DNA of 64,000 nt from Corynebacterium freneyi (lineage in GTDB: Bacteria > Actinomycetota > Actinomycetes > Mycobacteriales > Mycobacteriaceae), in NCBI RefSeq assembly GCF_030408835.1, contig NZ_CP047357.1:2816331-2880330 (forward strand). The letters are read 5' to 3'. The notes beneath the pieces were generated by a model. The model saw nothing but the letters and a program-made list of their open reading frames with translations. It was not told the DNA's origin and made no database searches. The stretch's first letter is position 1. Every line of letters starts with the position of its first letter. Of the stretch, positions 41,897 through 51,900 are shown piece by piece. The position numbers and the translations under genes are program-made.

Positions 41897-42792
41897 GACT
41901 CCTCCCCACGGTCGCCGGACTCGAGGCCGCCGGATTCCGCGCCGCCGGATTCCGGGCCGCCGGTCCCCGCGCCGCCGGACTCACGACCATCGGCGGCCAG
42001 CCGGCCGGAGGCGCCGCGGTCGGCGTCGTCAAGCGAAACCGCCCCAACCCACCGCATCGCGCGATCCAAGCGCGGCGACCACACCCGCGCCAACAACAGC
42101 CCGAAATACAGCACCAACCCGATGACCAGCATCTGCCCCGGATTAACCAACCACCCCACCCCGACGCACGCCAACGCCGACAACGGCAACGACCAATCGC
42201 GGTTGACGCGGAAAGCATCCATCGCCAACACGGTGAACAGGGCGGTCAAGGCGAACTCGAAACCCACCAGCCCCTCCGGCAACGTCCGGCCCGCCAGCGC
42301 CCCGACGATGCCCGGCACAACCCACAACAGCTGGCAAAACACCTGAATCGTCAGCAACCGCGCACCCGTCAACGGCGGCGCCCCGGGCGGCCGCGCAGAC
42401 GCGATGGCATACGACTCATCCGTCAACGCATACGTCGAATACGCACGCCCAACCCACCCGCGGATCACGTCGCGCGGAAACGTCAGGCCGTAGAAAATGT
42501 GCCGGAAGTTCACCATGAACGCCGTCACCGCCGACCCCAGCAACCCGGTATGCGCCATGACCAGGCCAACCGCCAGGAACTCCATCGACCCGGCGTACAC
42601 CAGGACCGAAAACACCGGCGTCCACCACCACTCGAACCCGGTCTGCGTCACCAGCACGCCGAACGCCAGGCCCAGCGGGATCAGCCCCAGGCCGACGGGC
42701 CACGCCTCCGCGATGCCTCCGCGCACCGGATGAGGGTCGACCTCCGTCGACCGCGCCTGACGACGGCCACCCTCCCGCCCGTCAGTTGTCAC
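41893..42792 (-). CDS. azlC: AzlC-family large subunit of a branched-chain amino acid exporter
   Basis: A 299-residue protein. AEAWPVGLGLIPLGLAFGVLVTQTGFEWWWTPVFSVLVYAGSMEFLAVG and MVNFRHIFYGLTFPRDV are typical of AzlC. About eight helices are followed by a tail of about 45 residues with repeated ESGG, low in complexity. I chose the GTG at 42792, inside the 3' end of yqgE (11-base overlap). The frame stays open for 70 codons more, but that part is the out-of-frame shadow of yqgE. With azlD it probably exports Ile, Leu, Val or Met. Confidence 0.88.
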   Translation of the reverse strand: MTTDGREGGRRQARSTEVDPHPVRGGIAEAWPVGLGLIPLGLAFGVLVTQTGFEWWWTPVFSVLVYAGSMEFLAVGLVMAHTGLLGSAVTAFMVNFRHIFYGLTFPRDVIRGWVGRAYSTYALTDESYAIASARPPGAPPLTGARLLTIQVFCQLLWVVPGIVGALAGRTLPEGLVGFEFALTALFTVLAMDAFRVNRDWSLPLSALACVGVGWLVNPGQMLVIGLVLYFGLLLARVWSPRLDRAMRWVGAVSLDDADRGASGRLAADGRESGGAGTGGPESGGAESGGLESGDRGEES

Positions 42793-43423
42793 GGACGTCC
42801 ACGGGGTAGGTGGAGTACAGCGGCAGCGGCCACGGCTGGCGGCGCATGACGTCGCCCCACACGTCGGCGGCGCCAGGCGCGAGGACGTCGCTGGGCAGGG
42901 CGGGGGCGACGTACCAGTCGCCGCGTTCGATTTCGTCGTGCAGTTGGCCAGGGGACCACCCCGCGTAGCCGGCGAAGAGGCGCGCTCCGTCGAGGTGGCC
43001 ACCGACCTCCGACGGTTCGACGCCCAGGTTGACCAGGGCGAACCGGTGGGCGATCTTCTCCAGCAGGGGGGCTCCGGTGGCCTCGTCGAGCTTGTCGGGC
43101 ACGTCGACGCCGTTGCGCAGCACGCCGACGCACACGGGCTGGGTCTGGTTGACCGGCCCGCCGACGTAGACGACCGGCGGCTTCGACATCAGGTTCGCCC
43201 ACGGTTCGAGGACGTTGTGCACGGGCGTCTGCGACCGGGTGGTCAGGTCGACGCCGAGGGTGCCGGCTTCGTCGTGCTCGATGAGGAACACCACGCTGCG
43301 GGCGAATTCCGGCGACTCCATGCCCGGGGCGGCGACGAGCAGCATTCCCGCGGCGGGGTCGTTGCGCTCGAGACAGTTGAAAAGGCGGTCTCCGAAAAGG
43401 TTTTCCTGCTCCACTCCGCCCAT
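42782..43423 (-). CDS. YqgE/AlgH-family protein (UPF0301)
   Basis: A 213-residue protein: GMLLVAAPGMESPEFARSVVFLIEHDEAGTLGVDLTTRS and GYAGWSPGQLHDEIERGDWYV are family signatures. The biochemical role is not established. It is the first gene of the run yqgE-azlC-azlD, all overlapping. Confidence 0.88.
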   Translation of the reverse strand: MGGVEQENLFGDRLFNCLERNDPAAGMLLVAAPGMESPEFARSVVFLIEHDEAGTLGVDLTTRSQTPVHNVLEPWANLMSKPPVVYVGGPVNQTQPVCVGVLRNGVDVPDKLDEATGAPLLEKIAHRFALVNLGVEPSEVGGHLDGARLFAGYAGWSPGQLHDEIERGDWYVAPALPSDVLAPGAADVWGDVMRRQPWPLPLYSTYPVDVRDN

Positions 43424-43519
43424 TATGCCCGCCGGGGCCGATCAATCCAGTGGCCGGTCGGTCGCGGGCCGGGAGCGGAGGTCGGTGCGGGCCAGCCGTC
43501 GCGGGGCAGTCGCCGCGGC

Positions 43520-45001
43520 TCAGCCCTCGCGGTCGACCCACCACTGCTTGAGTTCGAGGATGGCGTCCTCGCGCTCCAGCGGGCCCTTGTCCAGGCGGAC
43601 GTCCTTCATGTGCTTCCAGGCGGCGCCGACTTCGGGGCCGGGGCCGATGCCGAGGATTTCCATGATGTCGTTGCCGTCGAGGTCGGGCCGCACTTTGGCC
43701 AGGTCTTCGGCGGCGGCGAGTTCGGCGATGCGGGCTTCCAGGTCGTCGCAGGCCCGGGCCAAGCGGGCGGCTTTACGACGGTTCCGCGTGGTGCAGTCCG
43801 CCCGGACGATCTTGTTGAGCTTGTCCAGCAGGGGTCCGGCGTCGGTGGCGTAGCGACGCACGGCGGAGTCGGTCCAGGCGGAGTCGCCGTAACCGTGGAA
43901 ACGCATGTGCAGGTAGACGAGCTGCGAGATGTTCTCGGTGACGCGCTTGGGGTACTTGAGCTTGCGCAGTCGGCGGCGCACCAGTTTGGCTCCGACGACT
44001 TCGTGGTGGTGGAAGGAGACGTTGCCGTTTTCGGTGAACGAGCGGGTGGCGGGCTTGCCGCAGTCGTGCAGCAGCGCCGCCCAGCGCAGTTCCAGGTCGG
44101 GTTCGCCGGGCTCCTCTTGTTCGATGGCCTGGCGCATGACCTGCAGGGAGTGCTGGTAGACGTCCTTGTGCTGGCGGTGCTCGTCCTGGGTCATCTTCAT
44201 GTCCGGGATTTCCGGCATGACGTGGTCGGCCAGGCCGGTGTCCACCATGAGGTCGATGCCGGCGGACGGGTCGGCGCCGAGGATCATCTTGTCCAGCTCC
44301 ATGGCCACCCGTTCGGCGGTGATGCGGAGAATTTCGGCGTTCATGTCCTGCATCGCCGTGCGGACGCGGTCGGAGACGGTGAAGCCCAGCTGCGAAGTGA
44401 ACCGGCAGGCGCGGAGCATGCGCAGCGGGTCGTCGCCGAAGCTGACCTCGGGCGGGCCGGGGGTGTCCAGGACGCCGGCGACGACGTCGTCGAAGCCGCC
44501 CAGGGGGTCGCGGAAGGAGCGGGTCCCGTCGCCGTGGAGTTCGACGGCGATGGCGTTGCAGCGGAAGTCGCGGCGGACCAGGTCACCTTCGAGCGTGTCG
44601 CCGAAGGTCACCTCCGGATTGCGGCTGACCTGGTCGTAGACGTCGGCGCGGAAGGTGGTGATCTCCACCTGGCGGCCCTTGTTCTCCGCGGACACCGTGC
44701 CGAAGTCGATGCCGGTGTCCCACGTGGTCTCGGCCCACTCGTCGAGGATTCCGGCGACCACGTCCGGGCGGGCGTCGGTGGTGAAGTCGAGGTCGTTGCC
44801 CAGTCGGCCCATCAGCGCGTCGCGCACCGATCCGCCCACCAGATAAAGGGAATGCCCGGCGTCGGCGAAGGCCTTGGCCAGGGGGGTGAGCAGTTCCGCC
44901 TCCCGGCCGATGGCCTGGTCCGCGACGGCGAGCATCGCGGTGCGCTTGATCTCGGGGTCGCCGTGGTCGGGGGTGCGCTGGGGAGTCGGGGCATCGGTCA
45001 C
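43520..45001 (-). CDS. cca: CCA tRNA nucleotidyltransferase
   Basis: A 493-residue protein. The head domain has LYLVGGSVRDALMGRLGNDLDFTTDARP, with the G-[GS]-x-[VI]-R-D and D-x-D of the nucleotidyltransferase; ADVYDQVSRNPEVTFGDTLEGDLVRRDFRCNA and the RNA-binding region follow. A C-terminal HD domain has WAALLHDCGKPATR. It adds or repairs the CCA end of tRNA. The GTG at 45001 lies seven bases after TAATGT (minus strand), so it is probably leaderless. Longer open frame upstream is the shadow of the divergent gene. Confidence 0.92.
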   Translation of the reverse strand: MTDAPTPQRTPDHGDPEIKRTAMLAVADQAIGREAELLTPLAKAFADAGHSLYLVGGSVRDALMGRLGNDLDFTTDARPDVVAGILDEWAETTWDTGIDFGTVSAENKGRQVEITTFRADVYDQVSRNPEVTFGDTLEGDLVRRDFRCNAIAVELHGDGTRSFRDPLGGFDDVVAGVLDTPGPPEVSFGDDPLRMLRACRFTSQLGFTVSDRVRTAMQDMNAEILRITAERVAMELDKMILGADPSAGIDLMVDTGLADHVMPEIPDMKMTQDEHRQHKDVYQHSLQVMRQAIEQEEPGEPDLELRWAALLHDCGKPATRSFTENGNVSFHHHEVVGAKLVRRRLRKLKYPKRVTENISQLVYLHMRFHGYGDSAWTDSAVRRYATDAGPLLDKLNKIVRADCTTRNRRKAARLARACDDLEARIAELAAAEDLAKVRPDLDGNDIMEILGIGPGPEVGAAWKHMKDVRLDKGPLEREDAILELKQWWVDREG

Positions 45002-45008
45002 GTGCGAC

Positions 45009-45043
45009 ACATTACCCGCAGGTTCACGGCGGCCCGGTAGTCT
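45009..45043. promoter_or_regulatory. Divergent leaderless promoters of cca and the NUDIX gene
   Basis: On the minus strand TAATGT (plus 45009-45014) lies seven bases before the cca GTG. On the plus strand TAGTCT (45038-45043) lies seven bases before the NUDIX ATG. Both match the TANNNT-N7-start layout. Confidence 0.55.
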
Positions 45044-45050
45044 GTGAGGA

Positions 45051-46172
45051 ATGAGCGATGCCGAACGGAACGAGGGGACGGCGGGGCCGCAGCGTCGGCG
45101 CCGCCGCCGTTCGCGTCGGCGCAGCGGCCGCCCGCAGGACGGTGGCCAGGGAACCAAGCGGACCACCGGTTCCGGCGGCGATTCGGCCGGAGGCGCGGCC
45201 AAGGGTGGCGCGAAGAGCGGCTCCAAGGGCTCCGCGAAGAACACCGGCGGCAACAACGGCAAGTCCGGCGGCAATTCGGGTTCCGGCTCGGGTTCTCGCC
45301 CTAACTCGGGTTCCGGGTCCGGCTCCAACCAGGGATCGGGTTCGGGCAATCGCTCGCGCCGCCGCCGTCGCGGTGGTCGCGGACGTGGCTCCGGCGGCAG
45401 CCGCAACACCACCGGAACCGCCAAGAACACCGCGAAGAACACCCAGACCGACGACACCGGCTCCTCCGGCGGCGGCGCGTCCCGATCCGGCGGCGGCTCC
45501 CGATCCGGCTCGTCCCGCTCGGGCGGAGGCTCGTCACGGCCGAATTCGAAGTCGGGGGCCGGTCGGGGATCCCAGCGGCGTCGTCAAGCAAACCAATCCA
45601 AGGGCCGCCCCGGACGCCGGCCCTCCGGAAACCGCCCGGCCCAGCGCGGCGGCGACCAGCGCGACCGGATGCGCACGTCCATCGAAACCTCCGCCGGCGG
45701 CCTCGTCGTATCGGGCCTGGCCGAAGCCGTCCGCGACGACGGCACCGTCGACCTGTCGCGCATCTACGTCGCGCTGATCGGCCGCCTCGACCGCCGCGGC
45801 CGCCTGCTGTGGTCCATGCCCAAGGGCCACGTCGAACCGGGCGAAGCGCACGACACCACCGCCGAACGCGAGGTGTGGGAGGAAACGGGCATCCGCGGCG
45901 AGGTCATCGCCGAACTCGGCGTCATCGACTACTGGTTCATCTCCGACGGCACGCGCATCCACAAGACGGTGCACCACCACCTGCTGCGCTACGTCGACGG
46001 CGACCTCAACGACGAGGACCCCGAGGTCACCGAGGTGACCTGGTTCCCCGCATCGTCGCTGGTCGAACGCCTGGCGTACGCCGACGAGCGCAAGCTGGCC
46101 CGGCGCGCCCACGACCTGCTGCCGGACCTGGCCCGGGCGGAGAAGGACGCCGGAAGGGCGACTCCGCGGTGA
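45051..46172 (+). CDS. mutT4: NUDIX hydrolase with long disordered Arg/Gly/Ser head (MutT4-like)
   Basis: A 373-residue protein. Residues 1-205 are low in complexity: [13 protein letters not shown], long Gly-Ser and Gly-Asn stretches and [11 protein letters not shown]. The NUDIX domain (about 206-345) has a perfect box, [23 protein letters not shown] (G-x5-E-x7-REUxEExGU, near 258). Such enzymes split nucleoside diphosphates linked to another moiety. Position between cca and the DUF6049-like gene matches mycobacterial mutT4. Its TGA overlaps the next GTG. Confidence 0.88.
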   Translation: MSDAERNEGTAGPQRRRRRRSRRRSGRPQDGGQGTKRTTGSGGDSAGGAAKGGAKSGSKGSAKNTGGNNGKSGGNSGSGSGSRPNSGSGSGSNQGSGSGNRSRRRRRGGRGRGSGGSRNTTGTAKNTAKNTQTDDTGSSGGGASRSGGGSRSGSSRSGGGSSRPNSKSGAGRGSQRRRQANQSKGRPGRRPSGNRPAQRGGDQRDRMRTSIETSAGGLVVSGLAEAVRDDGTVDLSRIYVALIGRLDRRGRLLWSMPKGHVEPGEAHDTTAEREVWEETGIRGEVIAELGVIDYWFISDGTRIHKTVHHHLLRYVDGDLNDEDPEVTEVTWFPASSLVERLAYADERKLARRAHDLLPDLARAEKDAGRATPR

Positions 46173-48910
46173 CGGGGCGCGGGGGGCGCCGTACGGTGCG
46201 GCTGATCGCGACGGCGGCGACGGGTGCGCTCGCCCTCGTCGCCGCGCCGGTCGCGCCGGTGGGGCCGGTGGGGCAGCTGGGCCCGGTGGGGGCGCTTCCG
46301 GAGGCCGCCGCCGCGCCACCGCCGTGGCCGATCGACCCGGCGGATCCGTCGATTTCGTCGCAGTGGGGGGCGGATGCACAGCGGGTGGCCGCCCGCAGCC
46401 CGCTGAAGCTGCAGATCAAGAACGTCACGCCGCAGAATCCCGAGGTCGGCGGCGATCTGAACATCCGTTTGACGGTGGAGAACACGTCCGACGAGGCGGT
46501 GAACGACGTCATCATCCGCACGCAGCGGGCCGAAGCGCTGGCCGGTGCCGCCGATGCGCGGCTGGCGATGGCCGCACCCGAGCAGACGTTCGGGGTCGCC
46601 ACCGCCTTCGACGATGGTTTCGATCTCGCGGCGGGGGAATCGCGCACGGTGACCCTGTCGGTGCCGTTGTCGGCTCCGGCGCCGGAGGGGTTGGGCATCG
46701 ACGCCGCGGGCGTGTACCCGGTGCTGGTCAACGCGAACGGGCGGCCGGGCGACGACATCGACCAGTTCCTCGCGGAAACGCGGATGTTGGTTCCGGTCGA
46801 TTCTTCGCTTGACGACGCCGACGCGGACGCCGAGGGGCCCGCCGGGTCGGGAGATGGCGAGGGGTCGCGGGCCGATGCCGATGGCCGGGAAGGGGCCGAC
46901 GGCGCGGACGGGCGACGTGAGGCACGCGACGGGTCGGCCGATCCCGCGCCCGTGTCCCTGGTCTGGCCGCTGGCCGCCGACATTCCGCTGGTGCCGGGGG
47001 AGACCGGGGAAGCGCCGGTGCGGCCGGAATTGATCTTGTCCGGCGAATCGCTGGCGTCGGAGATGCAGGCCGGTGGGCGCCTCGACGTGTTGCTCGGGGC
47101 GCTGGAGTCGGAGTTGGCGGGAGAAGACGGCCCCGCGCTGCGGGAGTCGACGTGCGTCGCCGTCGATCCCGAGCTCCTCGACGTCGCCGACCGCATGCGC
47201 GACGGTTACCGCATCGGCGGCGAACGCCCCAGCCCCGTGGAGGACAGCACCCGGCTGCGCGACTCGTGGGGCAGCGGGAACGACCTGAGTCTGCGGGAGG
47301 GCCAGGGCGCCGAAGCGGCCGGGGCGTGGCTCGACCGGTTGGCGGCCGTCACCCGCGACCTGTGCGTGGTGACGCTGCCGTGGTCCGGCGCCGAAGTCAA
47401 CGCCGTCGCCGCGACCGGCGATCCGGAGCTGGCCACCGAGGCCCTGGCCATGGGCGATGCGGTGGTCGAAAGGGTCCTGGGCCGGGATGCGCTGCCGTCG
47501 ACGATCATTCCGCCCGAGGGATACCTCGACGCCTCGTCGGTGGCGGTGACCGCGTTCGGCGACACGTCGTCGCCCGTCGACGGCTCCGCCGCCTTCGAAG
47601 CCCTCAACGCAACCGGGGAAACGGGGCCGAACGCGGGGAACGACGGCGCCAACGGCGACGGCAACGATGAGGCCGCCGCCGACGCCGATGCTCCGGGCGC
47701 CGCGGGGACGTCGCCGGTGACGTGGCCCCCCGCCGCCCCGCGGACGACGACGCTGGTGGCCGCCAACTCCCTGACCTTCGGCGACGGCAGGATCGCCCGC
47801 CCCGGGGAAACGGCCGAGATCGGGCCGGGCTCGTCCGCGTTCGCCCTGCCCGTCCCGCTGTCCTCGGCGTTGGCCGCCACCGGATCGGCCCCCGAGGTCG
47901 CCGGGTACGCCGCCGTCGCCGGAAGGTTCGACCTCGCCGCCGATTCGGGCGTGGCCCGGATGCAGACGGTCGTGGGCACCCTGCGCCAGGAAATCGCCGA
48001 CGCCTCCGTCGGCGTAGGCGAAGCGGGGGCGGCGCCGGTCGTCGCCATGCCCCCCGCCGGCTGGTCGGTTTCCGGCGATGACGCGCGGACCCTGCTGCGG
48101 GCGATTGCGGCTACGTTCGACGACGGCATCGCCGAGCCCGTCGCTCTCGGGGATGCGCTGGCCCGCTCCGGTGCCGAGCATTCCGTCGGACCCGCGCAGA
48201 CGTCGTCGCCCAACCCCGATCCGGGGGCGGTGTCCGGCACCGAGGTCAGCCGCGCGGCCCAGCAGTCCCGGTACCTGACCGACTTGACGACGATGATGGC
48301 CAACGATGACCAGGTGGCCCTGACTCGCCACGGGTTCACCCAACCGATGCGTCGCGACGTGCTGCGCTCGATGACCGGCATCGGACGACGCAACGCCTCC
48401 TCCCACATGCGCCACGCCGAGAAGGCGGGCCGGACGATGGCCGGCATGGGCGAGATGCTCCAGCAGCTGCGGGATTCGGTGTCGCTGGTGGCGCCGGGCG
48501 GCGTCTACACCCGCGCGACCGACCTGTCGCCGGTGGTCATCGTGGGGCGAAACGGCCTGCCGCTGCCGGTTCCCGCCTTCGTGCGGGTGCAGGTCAGCGA
48601 CTCCGAACGCATCGGCCGCCACGAGGCTCTCCTGCCGGCGAAGGGGTCGTTGACGCTTCAGATCAGCCCGGAAGATCCCGGCCCGAACGTCGACCGCGAA
48701 CGCCAGAACCAGTTGCACCTGTGGCTGGAGACGCCGGACGGGCAGCGGATTTCCGCCCCCGTGGAGATCGTCGCCCGCACCGGGCCGACCACCCGGACGC
48801 TCATCATCGGGTCGGTGGCGCTGACTTTGGTGGTCGGGGCGTTCGCCCTGTGGCGCGCGGGTCGATTCGAAGGAATCCGTCGCATTCGGACACAATGGGG
48901 GCGTGACTGA
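46169..48910 (+). CDS. Large secreted/membrane-anchored protein, DUF6049-like (Rv3909 type)
   Basis: A 913-residue protein. It has an N-terminal signal segment ([21 protein letters not shown]), a long extracytoplasmic part with Ala/Asp/Gly-rich linkers (about 210-260 and 480-520), and a C-terminal helix ([19 protein letters not shown]) followed by a basic tail. The first domain ([36 protein letters not shown]) looks like an immunoglobulin-type fold. In Corynebacteriales it always precedes murJ. Role unknown; the coupling suggests cell-envelope assembly. GTG start overlaps mutT4; its end overlaps murJ. Confidence 0.8.
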   Translation: MTGRGGRRTVRLIATAATGALALVAAPVAPVGPVGQLGPVGALPEAAAAPPPWPIDPADPSISSQWGADAQRVAARSPLKLQIKNVTPQNPEVGGDLNIRLTVENTSDEAVNDVIIRTQRAEALAGAADARLAMAAPEQTFGVATAFDDGFDLAAGESRTVTLSVPLSAPAPEGLGIDAAGVYPVLVNANGRPGDDIDQFLAETRMLVPVDSSLDDADADAEGPAGSGDGEGSRADADGREGADGADGRREARDGSADPAPVSLVWPLAADIPLVPGETGEAPVRPELILSGESLASEMQAGGRLDVLLGALESELAGEDGPALRESTCVAVDPELLDVADRMRDGYRIGGERPSPVEDSTRLRDSWGSGNDLSLREGQGAEAAGAWLDRLAAVTRDLCVVTLPWSGAEVNAVAATGDPELATEALAMGDAVVERVLGRDALPSTIIPPEGYLDASSVAVTAFGDTSSPVDGSAAFEALNATGETGPNAGNDGANGDGNDEAAADADAPGAAGTSPVTWPPAAPRTTTLVAANSLTFGDGRIARPGETAEIGPGSSAFALPVPLSSALAATGSAPEVAGYAAVAGRFDLAADSGVARMQTVVGTLRQEIADASVGVGEAGAAPVVAMPPAGWSVSGDDARTLLRAIAATFDDGIAEPVALGDALARSGAEHSVGPAQTSSPNPDPGAVSGTEVSRAAQQSRYLTDLTTMMANDDQVALTRHGFTQPMRRDVLRSMTGIGRRNASSHMRHAEKAGRTMAGMGEMLQQLRDSVSLVAPGGVYTRATDLSPVVIVGRNGLPLPVPAFVRVQVSDSERIGRHEALLPAKGSLTLQISPEDPGPNVDRERQNQLHLWLETPDGQRISAPVEIVARTGPTTRTLIIGSVALTLVVGAFALWRAGRFEGIRRIRTQWGRD

Positions 48911-51900
48911 ACCCGACGCGCCACATTCCGGGCAGCGCGGCCGCATTCGCCGGCCCGCGCCTCCGGCGCCTTCTCCCGCGCCCCGCACCGCACCCGCGGC
49001 ACGGCGCGAGGAGCAGGCCCCGATCCTGAATCGCCCGCCGACCGGCGGCGGCCACCCCGGCTCACCGGGCGGGCCGTCCACCGCGGCGGGCACCGCCGGT
49101 TCCGGGGCGGGGACGACCGCCTCCGGCACGGCGGCGGGCACCATGACCCGCGCCGCCGACACCTCGCCCGGCGGCTCCGCGAGTTCGGGCTCGGCGAACG
49201 CGGCCGGTGCGTCGAAGGACTCCGGCAAGACCAGCGACGCCGACGTCGTCCGGTCGACGGGCTCCATGGCCATCGCGACGCTGTTTTCCCGCATCACCGG
49301 GTTCCTGCGCAACGCGCTGATCGGCATCACGCTCGGCCCGGCGGTGGCGTCGGCGTTCAACGTCGCCAACACCCTGCCGAACCTCATCACCGAGATCGTC
49401 CTCGGTGCGGTCCTCACCTCGCTGGTGGTGCCGGTGCTGGTGCGCGCCCAGAAGGAGGACGCCGACGGCGGCGCCGCCTTCGTGCGCCGGCTGCTGACGC
49501 TGTCGCTGACCCTGCTGGGCACCGTCACCGTCCTGGCGGTCATCGCGGCACCGATATTGACCAGGATCAGCCTCAACGCCGACGGCAAGGTCAACGTCCC
49601 GCTATCGACGTCGTTCGCGTTCCTGTTATTGCCGCAGATCGTCTTCTACGGCATATTCTCGCTGCTCATGGCGGTGCTGAACACCAAGGGGGTGTTCAGA
49701 CCGGGGGCGTGGGCGCCGGTGGCCAACAACGTGGTGGCCATCGCGACGCTCCTGCTCTACTGGCTGCTGCCCGGTTCCCTCCCGGAGGACCACCCGGGCA
49801 CGATCACGGACCCGCACATTCTGCTGCTGGGCCTGGGCACGACGTTGGGCGTGGTTATCCAGGCGCTGATCATGATCCCGCCGCTGCGGCGCCTGGGCAT
49901 CGATCTGCGCCCGCTGTGGGGCATCGACGACCGCATCAAGCAGTTCGGCGGGATGGGCATCGCCATCGTCACGTACGTGGCCATTTCGCAGGCCGGCTAC
50001 ATCGTCACCACGCGCATCGCGTCGACGGCGGATGCCGCGGCGCCGACGGTGTACCAGCAGTCGTGGCTGCTGTTGCAGGTGCCCTACGGCATCGTGGGCG
50101 TGACGCTGCTGACGGCGATCATGCCGCGCCTGTCGCGCAACGCCGCCGACGGCGACGACAAGGCCGTCGTCCGCGACCTGTCGGTGGGCACGCGCCTGAC
50201 CATGATCGCGCTGATCCCCATCGTGGTGTTCTTCACGGCCTTCGGCGTGCCCATCGCCAACGCCCTGTTCGCCTACGGGTTCTTCCCGAAGGAGACGGCG
50301 GACATCCTCGGCTGGACGCTGTCCTTCTCTGCGTTCACGCTCATCCCGTACGCGTTGGTGCTGCTGCATCTGCGCGTGTTCTACGCCCGCGAGGAGGCGT
50401 GGACGCCGACGTTCATCATCTTCGGCATCACCCTGGTGAAGGTGACGCTGTCGATGCTGGCGCCGCTGATGGCGTCGCGCACGGAGCTCGTCGTGGTCCT
50501 GCTGGGCGCGGCCAACGGTTTCGGTTTCGTCGCCGGCGCGATCATCGGCGGATGGCTGCTGCGCAGGACGCTGGGCGATCTGCGCAGCCGTGAAGTGCTG
50601 AAGACGTGCGCGTGGGCGCTGGGCTCGGCGCTCGTCGGCATTGCGGTGGCGATGGCGTTGGATTCGTTCGTCATCGGCGATCCGCTGGACACCCTCGGGT
50701 CGATCGGCGCGCTGCTGCGCGTGGCGGTGTCGGGCGTGCTGTTCCTCGTCGTCGCCGGCGTGGTCCTGTCTCGTTCGCCGCTGCCGGAGGTGCGCACCCT
50801 CGGCGGTTTCCTGGGTCGCATCCCGGGTCTGCGCCGCTTCGCCCCCGCGCCGGCCGACGCGGACGCGGCCCTCGAGTCCGACGACGCCGACGCCGCGATC
50901 GTCGGCGCGGCCGTTGGTGGTCCCGTGGCGGCGGCCGGCGAGAACGCGGCGATGGCGTCGGAGGGCTTCACCGCCTCGCCGATGCTGCCGCCGATGCCGT
51001 CGGAGGCGTCCCGTCCGACGCGTTTCGTCCCCGGCGAGATGGTCTTCGGCGGCCGGTACCGGTTGCTGTCGGAGGAGGGGTCCCGCCCCGGCGTGCGGTT
51101 CTGGCGCGCGGTGGATCGGTCGGGTCCGGTGCGCACGGATGCGGACGGAAAGAAGCTTCACGACGAGGTCGCCCTGACGTTCATCGACACGCTCACGGCA
51201 CCGCACGTCGGTTACACGGCGCCGGGCGCCGCAGTGAAGATCGCGGAGGCCACCAAGGCGCTGCGCCGCGTGGAGGGCGTCGGTCTGGCGCGCATCCGTG
51301 CGGTGCACCTGGGTCGCACGGACATCATCGTGGCGGCCGATTGGGTGCCGGGCATTGCGCTGTCGGCGGTGGGCGAAGGCACCAACGCCGACGCGGCGGC
51401 CTTCGCCGTGGCCGATCTCGCGGAAGCGGCGGGCCGCGCCCATGGCGAGGGCATCGTCCTCGGCGCCGATGATCTCGACCGTCTTCGCGTCAGCGTCGAT
51501 GGCCGGGTGGTGCTGGCGTTCCCGGCGCCGCTGCCGGAGGCCACTCAGGACGAAGACATCGAGGTCACCTGCCGCGCCCTGTCCTCGCTTCTCGACGGCT
51601 GCCGGCACGTGCCCGCCGACGTCCGGGTGATTCTCGACGACGCTTCCCGAAGCGCGTCGGCCGATCGCGCGTGGGGCGAGTCGTCGTCAAGCACGGACGA
51701 GCGGGACAACGAACGGGACGACAACGACTCCGCCGACGCCGCCGATCCCGCCGGCGACCGCAACCGCGGCTTGGTGATGGCCAACCGCCTGCGGGAAGCC
51801 GCCCTCGGCCCCGACTCGGGCCAGCTGCGGGTCATCGCCGAAGACGCCGACGTGCCGGACACCCCGGCGCGACTGAAGCAGGTCACCTCGACCACGCGCG

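Noticed and set aside
42793..43002. 70-codon upstream extension of AzlC
   Set aside because: It lies fully inside yqgE in another frame and shows no AzlC similarity; the GTG at 42792 gives the normal N-terminus.
45002..45457. 152-codon N-terminal extension of the cca product
   Set aside because: It is the antisense of the Gly/Ser/Arg-rich mutT4 head; the cca domain begins after the GTG at 45001, which has its own -10.
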